In this document: positions 36,904 to 46,643 of the stretch, piece by piece | Layout of the letters: the number at the start of each line of letters is the position of its first letter | How positions within the stretch are numbered: the stretch's first letter is position 1 | DNA from: Solirubrobacteraceae bacterium | GTDB lineage: Bacteria > Actinomycetota > Thermoleophilia > Solirubrobacterales > Solirubrobacteraceae | Direction: 5' to 3' | NCBI GenBank assembly: GCA_016463765.1 | Contig: JAEMQS010000010.1 | Location: forward strand, 1-64,000 | DNA length: 64,000 nt | The notes under the pieces: model-generated | Database searches by the model: none | The model's input: the letters and a program-made list of their open reading frames with translations, nothing else | Told to the model about the DNA's origin: nothing | Translations under genes and position numbers: made by a program

Positions 36904-39158
36904 GCGCGGGTCCTCGTCCGCACGGCCGCCGCGACGATGATCATCGCGACCCCGACGACGGTGATCTCGACGAGCGTGTCGAGCCCGCGGAAGTCGGCGA
37001 GGATGACCGTCACGACGTCCTGCCCGTGCGCGTCATCGGCCAGCTCGATGTGCCGCTCGGCCATGCCGTCCACGGGGATCGGGCGCGACAGCGCCGACCA
37101 GACCACGAGCGTCGTCACGATGCCCGACGCCACAGCGATCACGAGGTCGCGGACCATGCGCGAGCGGCCCTCGACGCGCCGGGCCTCGCGGCGCAGGACC
37201 TGCTGCGGCACGAGCGCGTAGACCCCGACGAACAGCAGCGCGAAGATCGTCTCGATGAGGACCGCGACGAGCGCGACGTCGGACGCGCCGATGAGGGCGT
37301 AGGCCGTCGCAAGCGCGAAGCCGACGCCCGACAGCATGAGTGCCAGCGCGAGGTGCCCGCGCGGGAAGGTGACGGCGATCGCGGCGATGGCGCAGACGAC
37401 GAGCGTGACGCCGAGGGCGATGTCCTCCGTCTCGAAGGACCCGACTGCGTACGCGCCGGCGGTCGGTGTGAGGACGACGCCCAGTGCGACCAGGCCCCCG
37501 CCCGGGACGATCACCGCGGCGACACGCGAGCGCAGGTCCCGGATCTCGAAGTCGTGCGCGCGGTCGGACAGGTCGTTGAGCAGGCGCAGCCCGCCCCAGT
37601 ACAGCCGCTCTGGCCCCATGGCGTCACCCGCGCGCTCGACCCAGCGCAGGGCGGGCGTGATCACGGCATGCCCCGCGAAGAGCAGCAGGCCGGTCGCCCA
37701 GGCGCCCAGCGCCATCAGGTTCTCCGTGCGCGTGTCGAGGTGGTAGGCGACCTTCAGGTCGACGGGCCCGCCGTTGGTGACGTCGGCGGCCGACCGCGCG
37801 AGGTCGGCGAACGGGGCGACCACGACGCCGCCGACGACCACGAGCGCGCCGAGGAACGCGACCGGCCAGACGAGCCGCCGCTCGACGTGCTGGACGTCGC
37901 CCTTCGGGGCGCCCAGGAAGATGCCGGCCCAGAACCGCGCCATGTAGGCGAACGTCAGGCCTGCGCCGAGGACCGCCAGGATCGCGAGCCACGTGCCGCG
38001 TTCGGCGGCGGCCTTGAAGAACAGCTCGTCCTTGAAGAACCCGATCGTCAGCGGCAGCGCCGCGATGCCCGCGGCCGCCGCGCCCGCGCCCGCGGCGAGC
38101 AGCGGCATGCGCCGCGCCAGCCCGCCGCTCTCGCTGAGCAGCTTCGTGCCCGTTGCCTCCGTCACCGCGCCCGCAGTCATGAACAGCGCGCTCTTGGCCA
38201 GCGCGTGGGCGAGCACGTAGAAGCACGCCGCCGCGGCGCCCGCCGAGCCGCCGACGCCGAGCATCGCCGTGACGTAGCCGTACTGCGAGACCGTCGAGAA
38301 CGCGAGCAGGCGCTTGAACTCGTCCGCCGCCAGGCTGAGCACGCCACCGAGCGCCATGGACGCCAGCCCGATGACGAGCAGTGCGTCGAGCAACGCGGGT
38401 TCCAGCGCCAGCAGCGGGTGGATGCGGCTGATGAGGAAGACGCCCGCCGCCACCATCGCCGCCGAGTGCAGATAGGCCGAGACGGGAGTGGGCGCCGCCA
38501 TCGCGCGCGGCAGCCAGAAGTGCAGCGGTACCTGCGCGCTCTTGGCCAGTGCCGACACCGCGATGAACCCGGCGGCCACGGCGACGGTCGTCCCGGGCTC
38601 GGCCAGCCTGAAGAGCTCCGGCAGCTGCGTCGTCCCGTACTCGGCGCGGAGCATGAGGATCCCGATGAGCATCAGGACGGCGGACACCGTCGTGATGAGC
38701 AGCGCCATGAGGGCGAACAGGCGCGCCTCGCGCTTCTGGCGGTCGAACCCGATGAGTAGCCACGACGCGATCGCCGTCAGGTCCCAGAAGACGAACAGCA
38801 GGATGAGGTCCTCGGACGTGACGAGCCCGACCATCGACACGAGGAAGAGCGTCATCGCGGCGTGCACGCGCCATTCCTCGGCGCGTGGGCGCTCGTCGTG
38901 CGCGAGATGCCGCGGGACGTACGCCGAGGCGTAGGTGAAGACGAGCACGCCGACACCGGCCGCCAGGTACCAGTACAGGGCGGCGAGCCCGTCGACGCCG
39001 AAGGCGAGCCGCAGGTCCCACGCGGGCGCCCACGGCAGGTCGATCCGCCCGCCGCCGCTGGCCCAGAGGACCGCGACGGCGACGAGGAGGACGGCGGCGG
39101 CCCCGATCGCCGCGGCGGCCGAGCCGCTCACCGCGGGCTTGGTCGGACCCCCGCTCAC
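36900..39158 (-). CDS. mrpA: Mrp antiporter subunit A
   Basis: 752 residues, about 20 membrane helices. The NuoL-like part holds LFVFWDLTAIASWLLIGFD (helix-5 Glu position replaced by Asp in this block), AQVPLHFWLPRAMAAPTPVSAYLHSAAMV and LLAFSTVSQYGYV; the C-terminal MrpB-like part holds ALIGASDVALVAVLIETIFALLFVGV and a final helix FRGLDTLVEITVVGVAMIIVAA. First gene of the mrpABCDEFG operon; GTG start without a clear Shine-Dalgarno. The operon should support sodium or alkali tolerance and pH homeostasis. Confidence 0.94.
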   Translation of the reverse strand: MSGGPTKPAVSGSAAAAIGAAAVLLVAVAVLWASGGGRIDLPWAPAWDLRLAFGVDGLAALYWYLAAGVGVLVFTYASAYVPRHLAHDERPRAEEWRVHAAMTLFLVSMVGLVTSEDLILLFVFWDLTAIASWLLIGFDRQKREARLFALMALLITTVSAVLMLIGILMLRAEYGTTQLPELFRLAEPGTTVAVAAGFIAVSALAKSAQVPLHFWLPRAMAAPTPVSAYLHSAAMVAAGVFLISRIHPLLALEPALLDALLVIGLASMALGGVLSLAADEFKRLLAFSTVSQYGYVTAMLGVGGSAGAAAACFYVLAHALAKSALFMTAGAVTEATGTKLLSESGGLARRMPLLAAGAGAAAAGIAALPLTIGFFKDELFFKAAAERGTWLAILAVLGAGLTFAYMARFWAGIFLGAPKGDVQHVERRLVWPVAFLGALVVVGGVVVAPFADLARSAADVTNGGPVDLKVAYHLDTRTENLMALGAWATGLLLFAGHAVITPALRWVERAGDAMGPERLYWGGLRLLNDLSDRAHDFEIRDLRSRVAAVIVPGGGLVALGVVLTPTAGAYAVGSFETEDIALGVTLVVCAIAAIAVTFPRGHLALALMLSGVGFALATAYALIGASDVALVAVLIETIFALLFVGVYALVPQQVLRREARRVEGRSRMVRDLVIAVASGIVTTLVVWSALSRPIPVDGMAERHIELADDAHGQDVVTVILADFRGLDTLVEITVVGVAMIIVAAAVRTRTRA

Positions 39159-39331
39159 GTGGATGTGATCAGGCCTCGGCGATCAGCGGGATGGGGGGTG
39201 CGGCGGCACACAGCTCCATCATCACAACCCGTGCGGTCGCGCGCCGTGTCGTGGGTCACCGCACCCGATGGTGTGCCCGGACGCACCGCGCCGCCGTTCC
39301 GCAGCCTGGCGATGACCGGTGGGATGGCGCC

Positions 39332-39727
39332 ATGCTCAGTCTCATCGCCGCCACGACCCTGGCCGTCGCCTCACCGGCTGCCGCTCCGCCGACGATTGTC
39401 GCCACGGAGTACGCGTTCGACGGGGTGGAGACCGAGCAGGCGCGGGGCACCGCGAGCTTCGGCTTTCGCAATGCCGGCAAGGAGACCCACGAGGCGCTGC
39501 TGGTCAAGATCAACCCCGGACACACGCTGAAGGCCGCGCTCGACGCGAACCTCGAGGGCAAGGCCGCGAAGGTCGTCGCGTTCACGTACGCGGCGCCCGG
39601 AAAGCGGGGCAAGACGCTGAAGACGAAGCTCACGGCGGGTCGGTATGCGTTCGTCTGCATGATCCCCGACCGCAAGAAGCGCCCGCACCACAGCCTGGGC
39701 CAGGTCGCCCGGTTCCGGGTCAAGTAG
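39332..39727 (+). CDS. Secreted cupredoxin-like protein with altered copper site
   Basis: 131 residues: a short signal peptide (LIAATTLAVASPAAA) and a plastocyanin-like beta fold. Expected copper ligands are His53 (NAGKETHEALL), Cys109 and His119 (FVCMIPDRKKRPHH), and normally Met in the HxxGM motif; position 124 is Gln (SLGQVARF), as in stellacyanins. It may be a type-1 copper protein of lower potential, or may have lost copper. ATG 39332 is chosen for the signal peptide; the 173-base gap to mrpA shows no clear promoter. Confidence 0.7.
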   Translation: MLSLIAATTLAVASPAAAPPTIVATEYAFDGVETEQARGTASFGFRNAGKETHEALLVKINPGHTLKAALDANLEGKAAKVVAFTYAAPGKRGKTLKTKLTAGRYAFVCMIPDRKKRPHHSLGQVARFRVK

Positions 39728-39774
39728 CCCGCTTGCTGGAACCTCGCGCAACTCGAGTGCGCCGGTGTTGTGGC

Positions 39775-39780
39775 TATGGT
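39775..39780 (+). promoter_or_regulatory. -10 box of the cyclase gene
   Basis: TATGGT, eight bases before GTG 39789; no ribosome-binding site. Confidence 0.45.
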
Positions 39781-39788
39781 GAACGGCC

Positions 39789-40775
39789 GTGTATCGGGCA
39801 CTCAAGGATCTGCTTCACACTGCTACTGGGGAGTCTCGCTTCGGCGTCGTGATCTTTCTCGATGTCCGAGGGTTCTCGTCCTTTGCAAAGATCGCAGAGT
39901 CGTCAGAGACGGCAGTCTTTCTCAAGAGCGCATACACCCGGATGCTTGACGAGTACTTTCCTGAGGCGAGCTTCTTCAAGCCAACCGGAGATGGCTTGCT
40001 GATCGTGCTGGACTACGACGAGAGCAATCTGGCATCGGTCGTTCAGGATGCCGTTCAGACCAGCCTTCGCCTTGTCGACGACTTCCCGACGATTTGTTCC
40101 GACGACCCGATGATCAACTTTCCGGTTCCGGAAGGGCTAGGGATAGGAATCGCGCGTGGTGCGGCGACCTGCCTAGTGTCCGGCGACAGCGTTCTGGACT
40201 ACTCCGGGCGTCCTCTCAATCTGGCGGCTCGCCTGATGGACTTGGCACGGCCCGCGGGCGTCGTGTTCGAGGACAGCCTGGGTTTGGGTTTGCTCGACGC
40301 TGAAACGAAGCTCGCCTTCCAGTTGCATCACGTGTACGTCAAGGGGCTCGCAGAGGAAGAACCGATCGTTGTCCACGCCTCGGCAAACAAGACTCGGATC
40401 CCTGAGTACAACCGCTACCCGATTGCCAAGTTCCGGCGGGTTACCACCGAACCTGAGGAACTCAAGTTCTCCCAGGTACGAGAGCGTGCGAGGTACTTTC
40501 TGCACCCTCTCGATCAGGAACCAGCTCGTCGCGATGATGTAGTCGTACACACCTCGTTTCCCGCGGCAACGAAGAGCGGAGCCAAGAGCAAGTCCATGTA
40601 TCTCCAGCGCGAGTTCCCTGTCGAGTACAAGGAGCATCAGGGGAAGCCATATGCGCGCGTCGACTACCAAGCGATCATCGAGAAGCTAGAGAGTGGGGGC
40701 GTGAAGTCGACATGGTCAGGCACGATTGTCGTCGAGTACTCCATTCGGCCTGAAGCGGAGGATCAGGGCGACTGA
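39789..40775 (+). CDS. Class III nucleotide cyclase-domain protein, A/T-richer than neighbours
   Basis: 328 residues. The N-terminal ~190 are an adenylate/guanylate cyclase homology domain with all catalytic positions present: metal Asp25 (FLDVRGFS) and Asp68 (KPTGDG), purine-specifying Lys64 and Asp137 (LDYSG), and Asn144/Arg148 (NLAARL). This set predicts cyclic AMP synthesis, though related antiviral cyclases make cCMP or cUMP. The ~130-residue C-terminal region (ending in IVVEYSIRP) is not recognised and could be a sensor. Third codon positions are often A or T, unlike all surrounding genes, so it looks acquired. It overlaps the GH31 gene by 13 bases tail to tail. No effector gene is next to it. 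Confidence 0.8.
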   Translation: MYRALKDLLHTATGESRFGVVIFLDVRGFSSFAKIAESSETAVFLKSAYTRMLDEYFPEASFFKPTGDGLLIVLDYDESNLASVVQDAVQTSLRLVDDFPTICSDDPMINFPVPEGLGIGIARGAATCLVSGDSVLDYSGRPLNLAARLMDLARPAGVVFEDSLGLGLLDAETKLAFQLHHVYVKGLAEEEPIVVHASANKTRIPEYNRYPIAKFRRVTTEPEELKFSQVRERARYFLHPLDQEPARRDDVVVHTSFPAATKSGAKSKSMYLQREFPVEYKEHQGKPYARVDYQAIIEKLESGGVKSTWSGTIVVEYSIRPEAEDQGD

Positions 40776-43045
40776 CCGTTGGGCGGCCGGACCGCGTGCC
40801 GCTCAGTCGCGCCGCCTCTCGTGAGGTAAGCGACTTCGCGGTCCGCGCTGCACGACCAGATGTCATCGCGCCACGAGATCCTCGTCCCGTCGGCCAGCCG
40901 CACCGCGGCGCGCCCGCAGGCCGGTTCGCCCCAGAGCGTCGCCTCCAAGGGGCGCTCGTCCTCGGGCGTGTCGCCCAGCCCGGACGCGACGTGCGCGGCC
41001 GGGTACGTGACGACGATCGCGCCGTCGCGCACGTAGACGGGGATGCCGTCGAGGCCGACCTCGGCCTCGACCTCCCGGCCGCCCTGCACCCGCGTGCCCG
41101 ACCAGGCCTCGATCCAGGTGCCGCGCGGCAGCTGGACCTCGCGGGACGTGGCGCCCTCCTCGAGCACCGGCGCCACCCACAGCGCCGGGCCGAACCCGAA
41201 CGCGTCGGCGACGCCCCAGCCACGCTCGTCGGCGGGGTCGAGCAGCGGCAGCGGCCGGGTGATCGGCAGGCCGCAGCGCGCGGCCGTCGCGGCCGCGGCG
41301 CGGATGTACGGCACGAGCTGCTCGTGCAGCAGCACGTAGCCGCGGTAGACGTCGAGCGTGTGCGGGTCGTACGTCCAGGGCTCCTGCTGCAGCCGCCCGT
41401 GGGCCTGCATGAGCGGGGTGAAGCAGCCGAGCTGCACCCAGCGCAGGAGCGTCTCCTTCGGGCAGCGGTCGACGAGCGCGTGGCCGAGGTAGCCGCCGAC
41501 GTCGTGCGACCAGTTGCTGAAGCCGGATGACGCGGCGCTGATCGTGCACGCCACCAGCGCGCGCAGGGACCACAGGTCGCTGATCTGGTCACCCGCCCAC
41601 AGCATCCCGACGCGCTGCTGGCCGCTCCAGCCGCTGCGTCCGAACAGCACGCCGTCGCCGGGGTGGACCTCGTCGAGCGCGCGCTGCATCGACTCGCGGT
41701 AGCGCTGCCCGTACTCCCACGCGTGCTCGGCCCCGCGCCGGCCGTCGGCCAGCCGCAGGTCGTCGGGCAGGTAGTAGCCCTCTCCGTCGTCGGCCTTGAT
41801 GCCGGTGACGCCCAGGCGCAGCGCGGCCTTGGCCTGCTCGCGCCACCACGTCTCGGCGACCGGGTTGGTGAAGTCGACCGGCGACCCCGTGCCCATCCAC
41901 CACCGCGCGACGTACGTGTCGCCGCCCGCGTCATGGAGGAAATGCCCGGCGCGCCGTCCCTCCTCGTAGTTCGACGCCGGCGCGCGGTGCAGCCGCTGCG
42001 AGCCGGGGTCGGGCGGGACCTGACCGTCGAAGCTGTCGAGGTTGACCCACGGCGTGACCCACACCACGGTGCGGACCCCGCGGGTGCGCAGCGCGCGCAC
42101 CATCCCCGGGGCGTCGGGGAACTGGTACGGGTTGAACTCCCACGTGTTGTACTGCGTCTCCCACGGCGAATCCAGGACGACGGCGTCGAGTGGGATGCCG
42201 TGCCAGCGGCAGCCGTGGACGTCCTCCATGACGTCCTCCTGGTGCTCGTAGACGTCGCGGCTCTTCCAGAACCCGTAGCCCCACTCGGGCAGCAGCGCCG
42301 GGAGCCCGCTGCGGTGCAGGTAGCGCCGCAGCCGCGCGGCGGGGGAGGGGTCGCAGAGGATCTGCGCGCGCAAAGGCCCGGCCGCGGCGCGGGCGCTGAC
42401 CGTCGTGCGGTCGCCGAGGTCGAAGCGCGTGCCGTTGCCGTAGCCCTGCAGCCACACCGCATACCCGCGCGAGGACTGCAGCCAGGGCGCCGGCGCGTAG
42501 TCGCCCTGCGGCACGCCGCCGAGCTCGAGCATCTCAGGCGGGCACGCGGGCCCGGTGTAGCGGCGGTCGGCGCCGAGCTGGATGTCCCGGCCGGCAAGGT
42601 CCACGCGCAGGGCGTGATGGGCGCCGAGCCCGTTGAAGCGCTCCTCCGCGCGGCTGTCCCAGGAGACGGCCAGGCGCAGCGGCTGGCCGTCGGCCGTCAG
42701 TTCGACCGCCAGCGTCGCGTCATCGGTCAGCGCCAGGCGCAGCACGCCGGTCCGCCCGCCGTTGAAGTGCACCCGCAGGTCGGCGGCGTGCTCGTCGGCC
42801 GCGAGGAGGTCGAACGCGATGGCGTGCTCGGGGAATCCGCGCACCTCCTCGGCGATCACGCCTTCGGTGACCTGCACGAACCGGTCGCGCACCTCGCCGT
42901 CGCAGCACCAGACCCCGAGATGGCGGATGAGGCGCCGTCCGGAGCGGCGGAGATGGATGCGGAACGGGGCGGTCTTGATCTCGAGGCGCAGCTCGCCGCG
43001 GGCAAGCGTCAGCACCCCGGTTTCCGGGAGCGAGGAGGTGGCCAC
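40763..43045 (-). CDS. Glycoside hydrolase family 31 (alpha-glucosidase/xylosidase-like)
   Basis: 760 residues, no signal peptide, so probably cytoplasmic. An N-terminal beta-sandwich is followed by the (beta/alpha)8 barrel: the nucleophile region is GVTGIKADDGEGYYLPD (Asp419/420), the acid/base region is GMLWAGDQISDLWSLRALV, and SGFSNWSHDVGGYLG is the family's sugar-binding loop. GH31 enzymes cleave alpha-glucosides, xylosides, galactosides or sulfoquinovosides; the KADDGEG variant does not let me choose. Divergent from the glycosyltransferase cluster, 141 bases away. GTG start with GAGGAGG-like sequence nearby. Confidence 0.9.
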   Translation of the reverse strand: MATSSLPETGVLTLARGELRLEIKTAPFRIHLRRSGRRLIRHLGVWCCDGEVRDRFVQVTEGVIAEEVRGFPEHAIAFDLLAADEHAADLRVHFNGGRTGVLRLALTDDATLAVELTADGQPLRLAVSWDSRAEERFNGLGAHHALRVDLAGRDIQLGADRRYTGPACPPEMLELGGVPQGDYAPAPWLQSSRGYAVWLQGYGNGTRFDLGDRTTVSARAAAGPLRAQILCDPSPAARLRRYLHRSGLPALLPEWGYGFWKSRDVYEHQEDVMEDVHGCRWHGIPLDAVVLDSPWETQYNTWEFNPYQFPDAPGMVRALRTRGVRTVVWVTPWVNLDSFDGQVPPDPGSQRLHRAPASNYEEGRRAGHFLHDAGGDTYVARWWMGTGSPVDFTNPVAETWWREQAKAALRLGVTGIKADDGEGYYLPDDLRLADGRRGAEHAWEYGQRYRESMQRALDEVHPGDGVLFGRSGWSGQQRVGMLWAGDQISDLWSLRALVACTISAASSGFSNWSHDVGGYLGHALVDRCPKETLLRWVQLGCFTPLMQAHGRLQQEPWTYDPHTLDVYRGYVLLHEQLVPYIRAAAATAARCGLPITRPLPLLDPADERGWGVADAFGFGPALWVAPVLEEGATSREVQLPRGTWIEAWSGTRVQGGREVEAEVGLDGIPVYVRDGAIVVTYPAAHVASGLGDTPEDERPLEATLWGEPACGRAAVRLADGTRISWRDDIWSCSADREVAYLTRGGATERHAVRPPNGQSP

Positions 43046-43186
43046 TCGTACAGGTTCCCCGCTGGCGAATCCTTCACGCAGGCCTTCACAGCATGGTCAC
43101 ACCTTGATTGCTGAACGGTCACAGAAACCGCGCAGGTGCAGGCGAATATTCGTGTCGAAACCATGAACGCGAACACGGGAGCACCG

Positions 43187-45460
43187 ATGGCCTCCGCCTC
43201 GACCAGTCGGGTCGACCTGCACGTCCACTCCACCGCCTCCGCGGTCTCCAAGCTCGGCGTGCAGCGCGCCCTCGGTCTCCCCGAGTGCGCCACCCCGCCC
43301 GAGGAGGTCTACGAGCTGGCCAAGCGCCGCGGCATGGACTTCGTGACGATCACCGATCACGACACCATCGACGGCGCGCTCGAGCTCACGGCGAAGTACG
43401 ACGACGCGTTCGTCAGCGAGGAGCTCACGGTCTGGTTCAAGGGCGAGCCGCAGGCCGTCCACGTCCTCGTGCTGGGCATCACGCCCGACGACCACGAGTG
43501 GCTGCAGGCGCACAACACCGACGTCGAGGCCGCGGCCGCCTACCTGCACGAGCGCGAGATCGCCTGCGCGCTGGCCCACCCCTTCTACGCGGTGGAGGCG
43601 CCGCTGACCCCGCGTCACCGCCGTCGGCTCGCGCAGCTCTTCCCGGTCTGGGAGGTGCGCAACGGCTCGCGCGCCAAGGAGCTCAACGCGCCTGCCGCGA
43701 TCTACATCGAGACGCACGGCGGGACGGGCGTCGGTGGGACCGACGACCACGCCGGCGTCGACATCGGCCGCACCTTCACCGAGACCCCGGCCGCCGCGAC
43801 GTGGCAGGAGTTCCTGGGGCACATCCGCGCGGGTGACGCCGTCGCGCGCGGCGACCAGGGCAGCGCGGCGAAGTGGGCGCACGCGGCGATGGCGCTCGCG
43901 GTCCGGTCGCTGGGGCGAGGGGAGAGCACCGAGGCGCCCAACCCCATGGCGGTCCTGAGCATGGTCCAGCGGGTCATGAGCGAAGGTGACGCGCGACGCG
44001 GGGCGATCGGTGCCGACCTCGGCCCGGAGGACGCGCGGGCGATCCTGCGCGCCTGGCTGGACTCCGTCGACCTCGACATGAACGAGCGCGAGCTCATCGC
44101 CCACCTCCAGGGCGACGACTTCACGCACGCCGACCTCTTCCGCCGCGCCCGCCGCACGCACGAGCGCAAGCTCGCCGCGTCGGTCGACCTGATCATCGAG
44201 ACGGCGGAGACCGGCGGGGACTACACGGCCGCGGCCGCGTCGGTCTTCGGCGCCTGCATCAGCGCGATCCCCTACGCGCCGGCCGCGGCCTTCCTCGGCA
44301 AGGAGAAGGGCAAGCTGGTCCACCGCGAGGGCGAGCCGCTGCGGGTGGCGCTCGTCGCCGACGGCGTCGGCGGCATGCACGGGGTCACGCACACGCTCGA
44401 CGAGATCCGCGAGCGCGGGGTCCCCGGCTTCGAGGTCGAGGTGGTGGGGACCGACCACAACGTCGACCGCCGTCTCAGCGCAGTGGCCGAGGTCGACATC
44501 CCGTTCTACGCCGGCCTGAAGATCGGCGTCCCGTCGGTGCCCGGCATCGTCGAGACGCTCGCCGAGGGCCGCTACGACCTCGTCCACCTCTGCTCGCCCG
44601 GCCCGTCGGGCGTGGCGGCCGCGGTCATCGCGAAGATGATGGACCTGCCGGTGCTCGGCAGCTACCACACCGAACTGGCTGCCTACGCGGGCCAGCGCTC
44701 GGGCGACGACCGGCTCGAGCAGGGGATGACCATGGCGCTGGCCGCGTTCTACGGCCAGGCCGACCACGTCCTCTCGCCGAGCCCGGCCAGCGACCAGGTC
44801 CTGCACGGCCTGGGCATCGCCCCGGAGAAGGTCGGCCGCTGGGACCGCGGCGTCGACATCACCCGCTTCCGTCCGGAGCTGCGCACCGAGCGCGACGACG
44901 ACCGGTTCGACGTCCTGTACGCCGGCCGCCTGACGAAGGAGAAGGGCGCCGACCTGCTGGCCGACGCGTTCCTCGCGGCCCGCGCGCGGGACCCGCGCCT
45001 GCACCTCGTCCTCGCCGGCGGGGGGCCGGAGGAGGACCAGCTGCGCGCCCGCCTCGGCGAGCACGCGACGTTCCTCGGCTGGCAGGAGGGCGACGAGCTG
45101 GCGCAGACGTACGCCAACGCCGACCTCTTCCTGTTCGCCAGCCGCACGGACACGTTCGGGCAGGTGCTGCTCGAGTCGCAGGCCAGCGGGCTGGCGGTCG
45201 TGGCGGTCAACGAAGGCGGCCCGACCTCCATCGTCGAGGACGGCGTGAGCGGACGCCTGTGCCCGCCCGACGCCGACGCGCTCGCCGCGACGGTGAACGA
45301 GCTGGCCTCCCAGCCGCTCGTCCGCGAGAGGCTCGCGATCGGCGGCCTGGCCTCGGTGCGGGAGCGCACCTGGGACGCCGCGCTGCGCCGGCTGGCCGAC
45401 GGCTACCGCCAGGCGCTGACGGTCCGCGAGCGTGGCGCCGAGGTGCGCCGTGCCGCGTAA
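43187..45460 (+). CDS. PHP phosphoesterase-GT4 glycosyltransferase fusion
   Basis: About 757 residues. The N-terminal PHP domain has all metal ligands: DLHVHST (His12, His14), TITDHDT (Asp57-His58-Asp59), CALAHPFY and GGTDDHAG. A helical linker (about 230-370) leads to a GT4 domain beginning PLRVALVADGVGGMHGVTHTL, with YAGRLTKEKGADLL and the nucleotide-sugar motif RTDTFGQVLLESQASGL, most like mannosyltransferases of the MgtA/GumH type. A chain that both transfers sugar and hydrolyses a phosphoester is unusual. Start at ATG 43187 follows GGGAG by five bases; GTG 43136 and ATG 43163 are alternatives. Confidence 0.85.
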   Translation: MASASTSRVDLHVHSTASAVSKLGVQRALGLPECATPPEEVYELAKRRGMDFVTITDHDTIDGALELTAKYDDAFVSEELTVWFKGEPQAVHVLVLGITPDDHEWLQAHNTDVEAAAAYLHEREIACALAHPFYAVEAPLTPRHRRRLAQLFPVWEVRNGSRAKELNAPAAIYIETHGGTGVGGTDDHAGVDIGRTFTETPAAATWQEFLGHIRAGDAVARGDQGSAAKWAHAAMALAVRSLGRGESTEAPNPMAVLSMVQRVMSEGDARRGAIGADLGPEDARAILRAWLDSVDLDMNERELIAHLQGDDFTHADLFRRARRTHERKLAASVDLIIETAETGGDYTAAAASVFGACISAIPYAPAAAFLGKEKGKLVHREGEPLRVALVADGVGGMHGVTHTLDEIRERGVPGFEVEVVGTDHNVDRRLSAVAEVDIPFYAGLKIGVPSVPGIVETLAEGRYDLVHLCSPGPSGVAAAVIAKMMDLPVLGSYHTELAAYAGQRSGDDRLEQGMTMALAAFYGQADHVLSPSPASDQVLHGLGIAPEKVGRWDRGVDITRFRPELRTERDDDRFDVLYAGRLTKEKGADLLADAFLAARARDPRLHLVLAGGGPEEDQLRARLGEHATFLGWQEGDELAQTYANADLFLFASRTDTFGQVLLESQASGLAVVAVNEGGPTSIVEDGVSGRLCPPDADALAATVNELASQPLVRERLAIGGLASVRERTWDAALRRLADGYRQALTVRERGAEVRRAA

Positions 45461-46643
45461 CGGCGGCACCACCGTCCGGCGCGCCGGCGCGCCCGAGGTC
45501 GATGCGGCGCTGCGTGCGCGGCGGCGGCTGCGCGGCGCGCGCCGGATCGAGCCCGCGGCCACCCGCCCGGCCCGGCTCCGTGTGGTCGACGTCGCGCTCT
45601 TCTACGGCGAGCGCAGCGGCGGCATCCGCACGTATCTCGACAACAAGATCGCCTGGGCGCACGCGACGCCCGGCATCGAGCACCACCTCATCGTTCCCGG
45701 CCCGAAGCGGTCGCACGCCGACGGGCGCCACGAGCTGCCGTCGTTCCGCGTCGCCGCCGCCAACGGGTACCGCCTGCCGCTCGGCGTCGGCGCGCTGAAG
45801 TCGACGCTGCGTGCGCTGCGCCCCGACGTGGTCCTCCTGCATGACCCGTTCTGGGGCCCGCTCGGGGTGTGCTCGGTCGCGCACGAGCTCGGGGCGCGCG
45901 TCGTCGCGGTCCACCACGGCTCGAGCGCGCTGGATGCCGCCGGGATGCCCGGGCCCGACGCGCCATGGCGCGCGGCGTTCCGCGCCTGGATGCATCACGC
46001 CTACCGCGAGGTCGACGCGATCATGTCCGCGGTCGACACGCGTGACGACAGCGGGCGCGACGCGTCGATCCCGCTGCGCTTCGGTCTGCATCCCGCGTTC
46101 GCTCCGGTCGAGCCCGCACCCGCGCGCGGTGACCACGTGCTCTACGTCGGGCGGATCGCTCGCGAGAAGGGCGTGTTCGACCTGGTCCGCGCCGCCGCTC
46201 GTTCGCCGGAGCCCTGGCCCCTGCGCCTGGTCGGCACCGGCCCGGCGCTGGATCGCGTGAAGGCGCTGGCCGCGGAGCTGGGCCTCGGCCGGCGGCTCCA
46301 GCTCCGCCCGTACATCCGCGATCCCGAGCACCTCGCGCAGACCTACCGCAAGGCGGCCGCGGTCGTGATGCCCGGCGCGCACGAGACGTTCGGCCTCGTC
46401 GGCTTCGAGGCCGCGGCGAGCGGCGCCGCAACGGTGGCCTGCTCGACCGCCCCGAGCGCCCGGGTCACGGGCTCGCTCGTGCACACCTTTGGCGCGGGTG
46501 ACGTCGACGGGTTGCTGCACGCGATCCAGGACGCACGTCGCACCCCGCCCGACCTTCCGGCGGCTCGTGCGCTGGCGCGGGAGATGACCTGGCGCCGCGC
46601 GCTCGACGCCGAGCTCGCGGACCTGCGGACCCTCGTGCGATGA
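45450..46643 (+). CDS. GT4 family glycosyltransferase
   Basis: 397 residues of GT-B fold. VVDVALFYGERSGGIRTYLDNKI is the acceptor-side N-terminus and HVLYVGRIAREKGVFDLVRAA with MPGAHETFGLVGFEAAASGAATVA is the donor-binding half containing the E-x7-E motif. It overlaps the PHP fusion gene before it and the deacetylase after it (ATGA), so the three are one operon. A GTG 18 bases upstream is an alternative start. Likely adds mannose or glucose to a lipid or compatible-solute precursor. Confidence 0.87.
   Translation: MPRNGGTTVRRAGAPEVDAALRARRRLRGARRIEPAATRPARLRVVDVALFYGERSGGIRTYLDNKIAWAHATPGIEHHLIVPGPKRSHADGRHELPSFRVAAANGYRLPLGVGALKSTLRALRPDVVLLHDPFWGPLGVCSVAHELGARVVAVHHGSSALDAAGMPGPDAPWRAAFRAWMHHAYREVDAIMSAVDTRDDSGRDASIPLRFGLHPAFAPVEPAPARGDHVLYVGRIAREKGVFDLVRAAARSPEPWPLRLVGTGPALDRVKALAAELGLGRRLQLRPYIRDPEHLAQTYRKAAAVVMPGAHETFGLVGFEAAASGAATVACSTAPSARVTGSLVHTFGAGDVDGLLHAIQDARRTPPDLPAARALAREMTWRRALDAELADLRTLVR

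Noticed and set aside
39789..40775. Complete Pycsar antiphage operon
   Set aside because: The cyclase has no adjacent TIR, transmembrane or other effector gene; both neighbours are unrelated.
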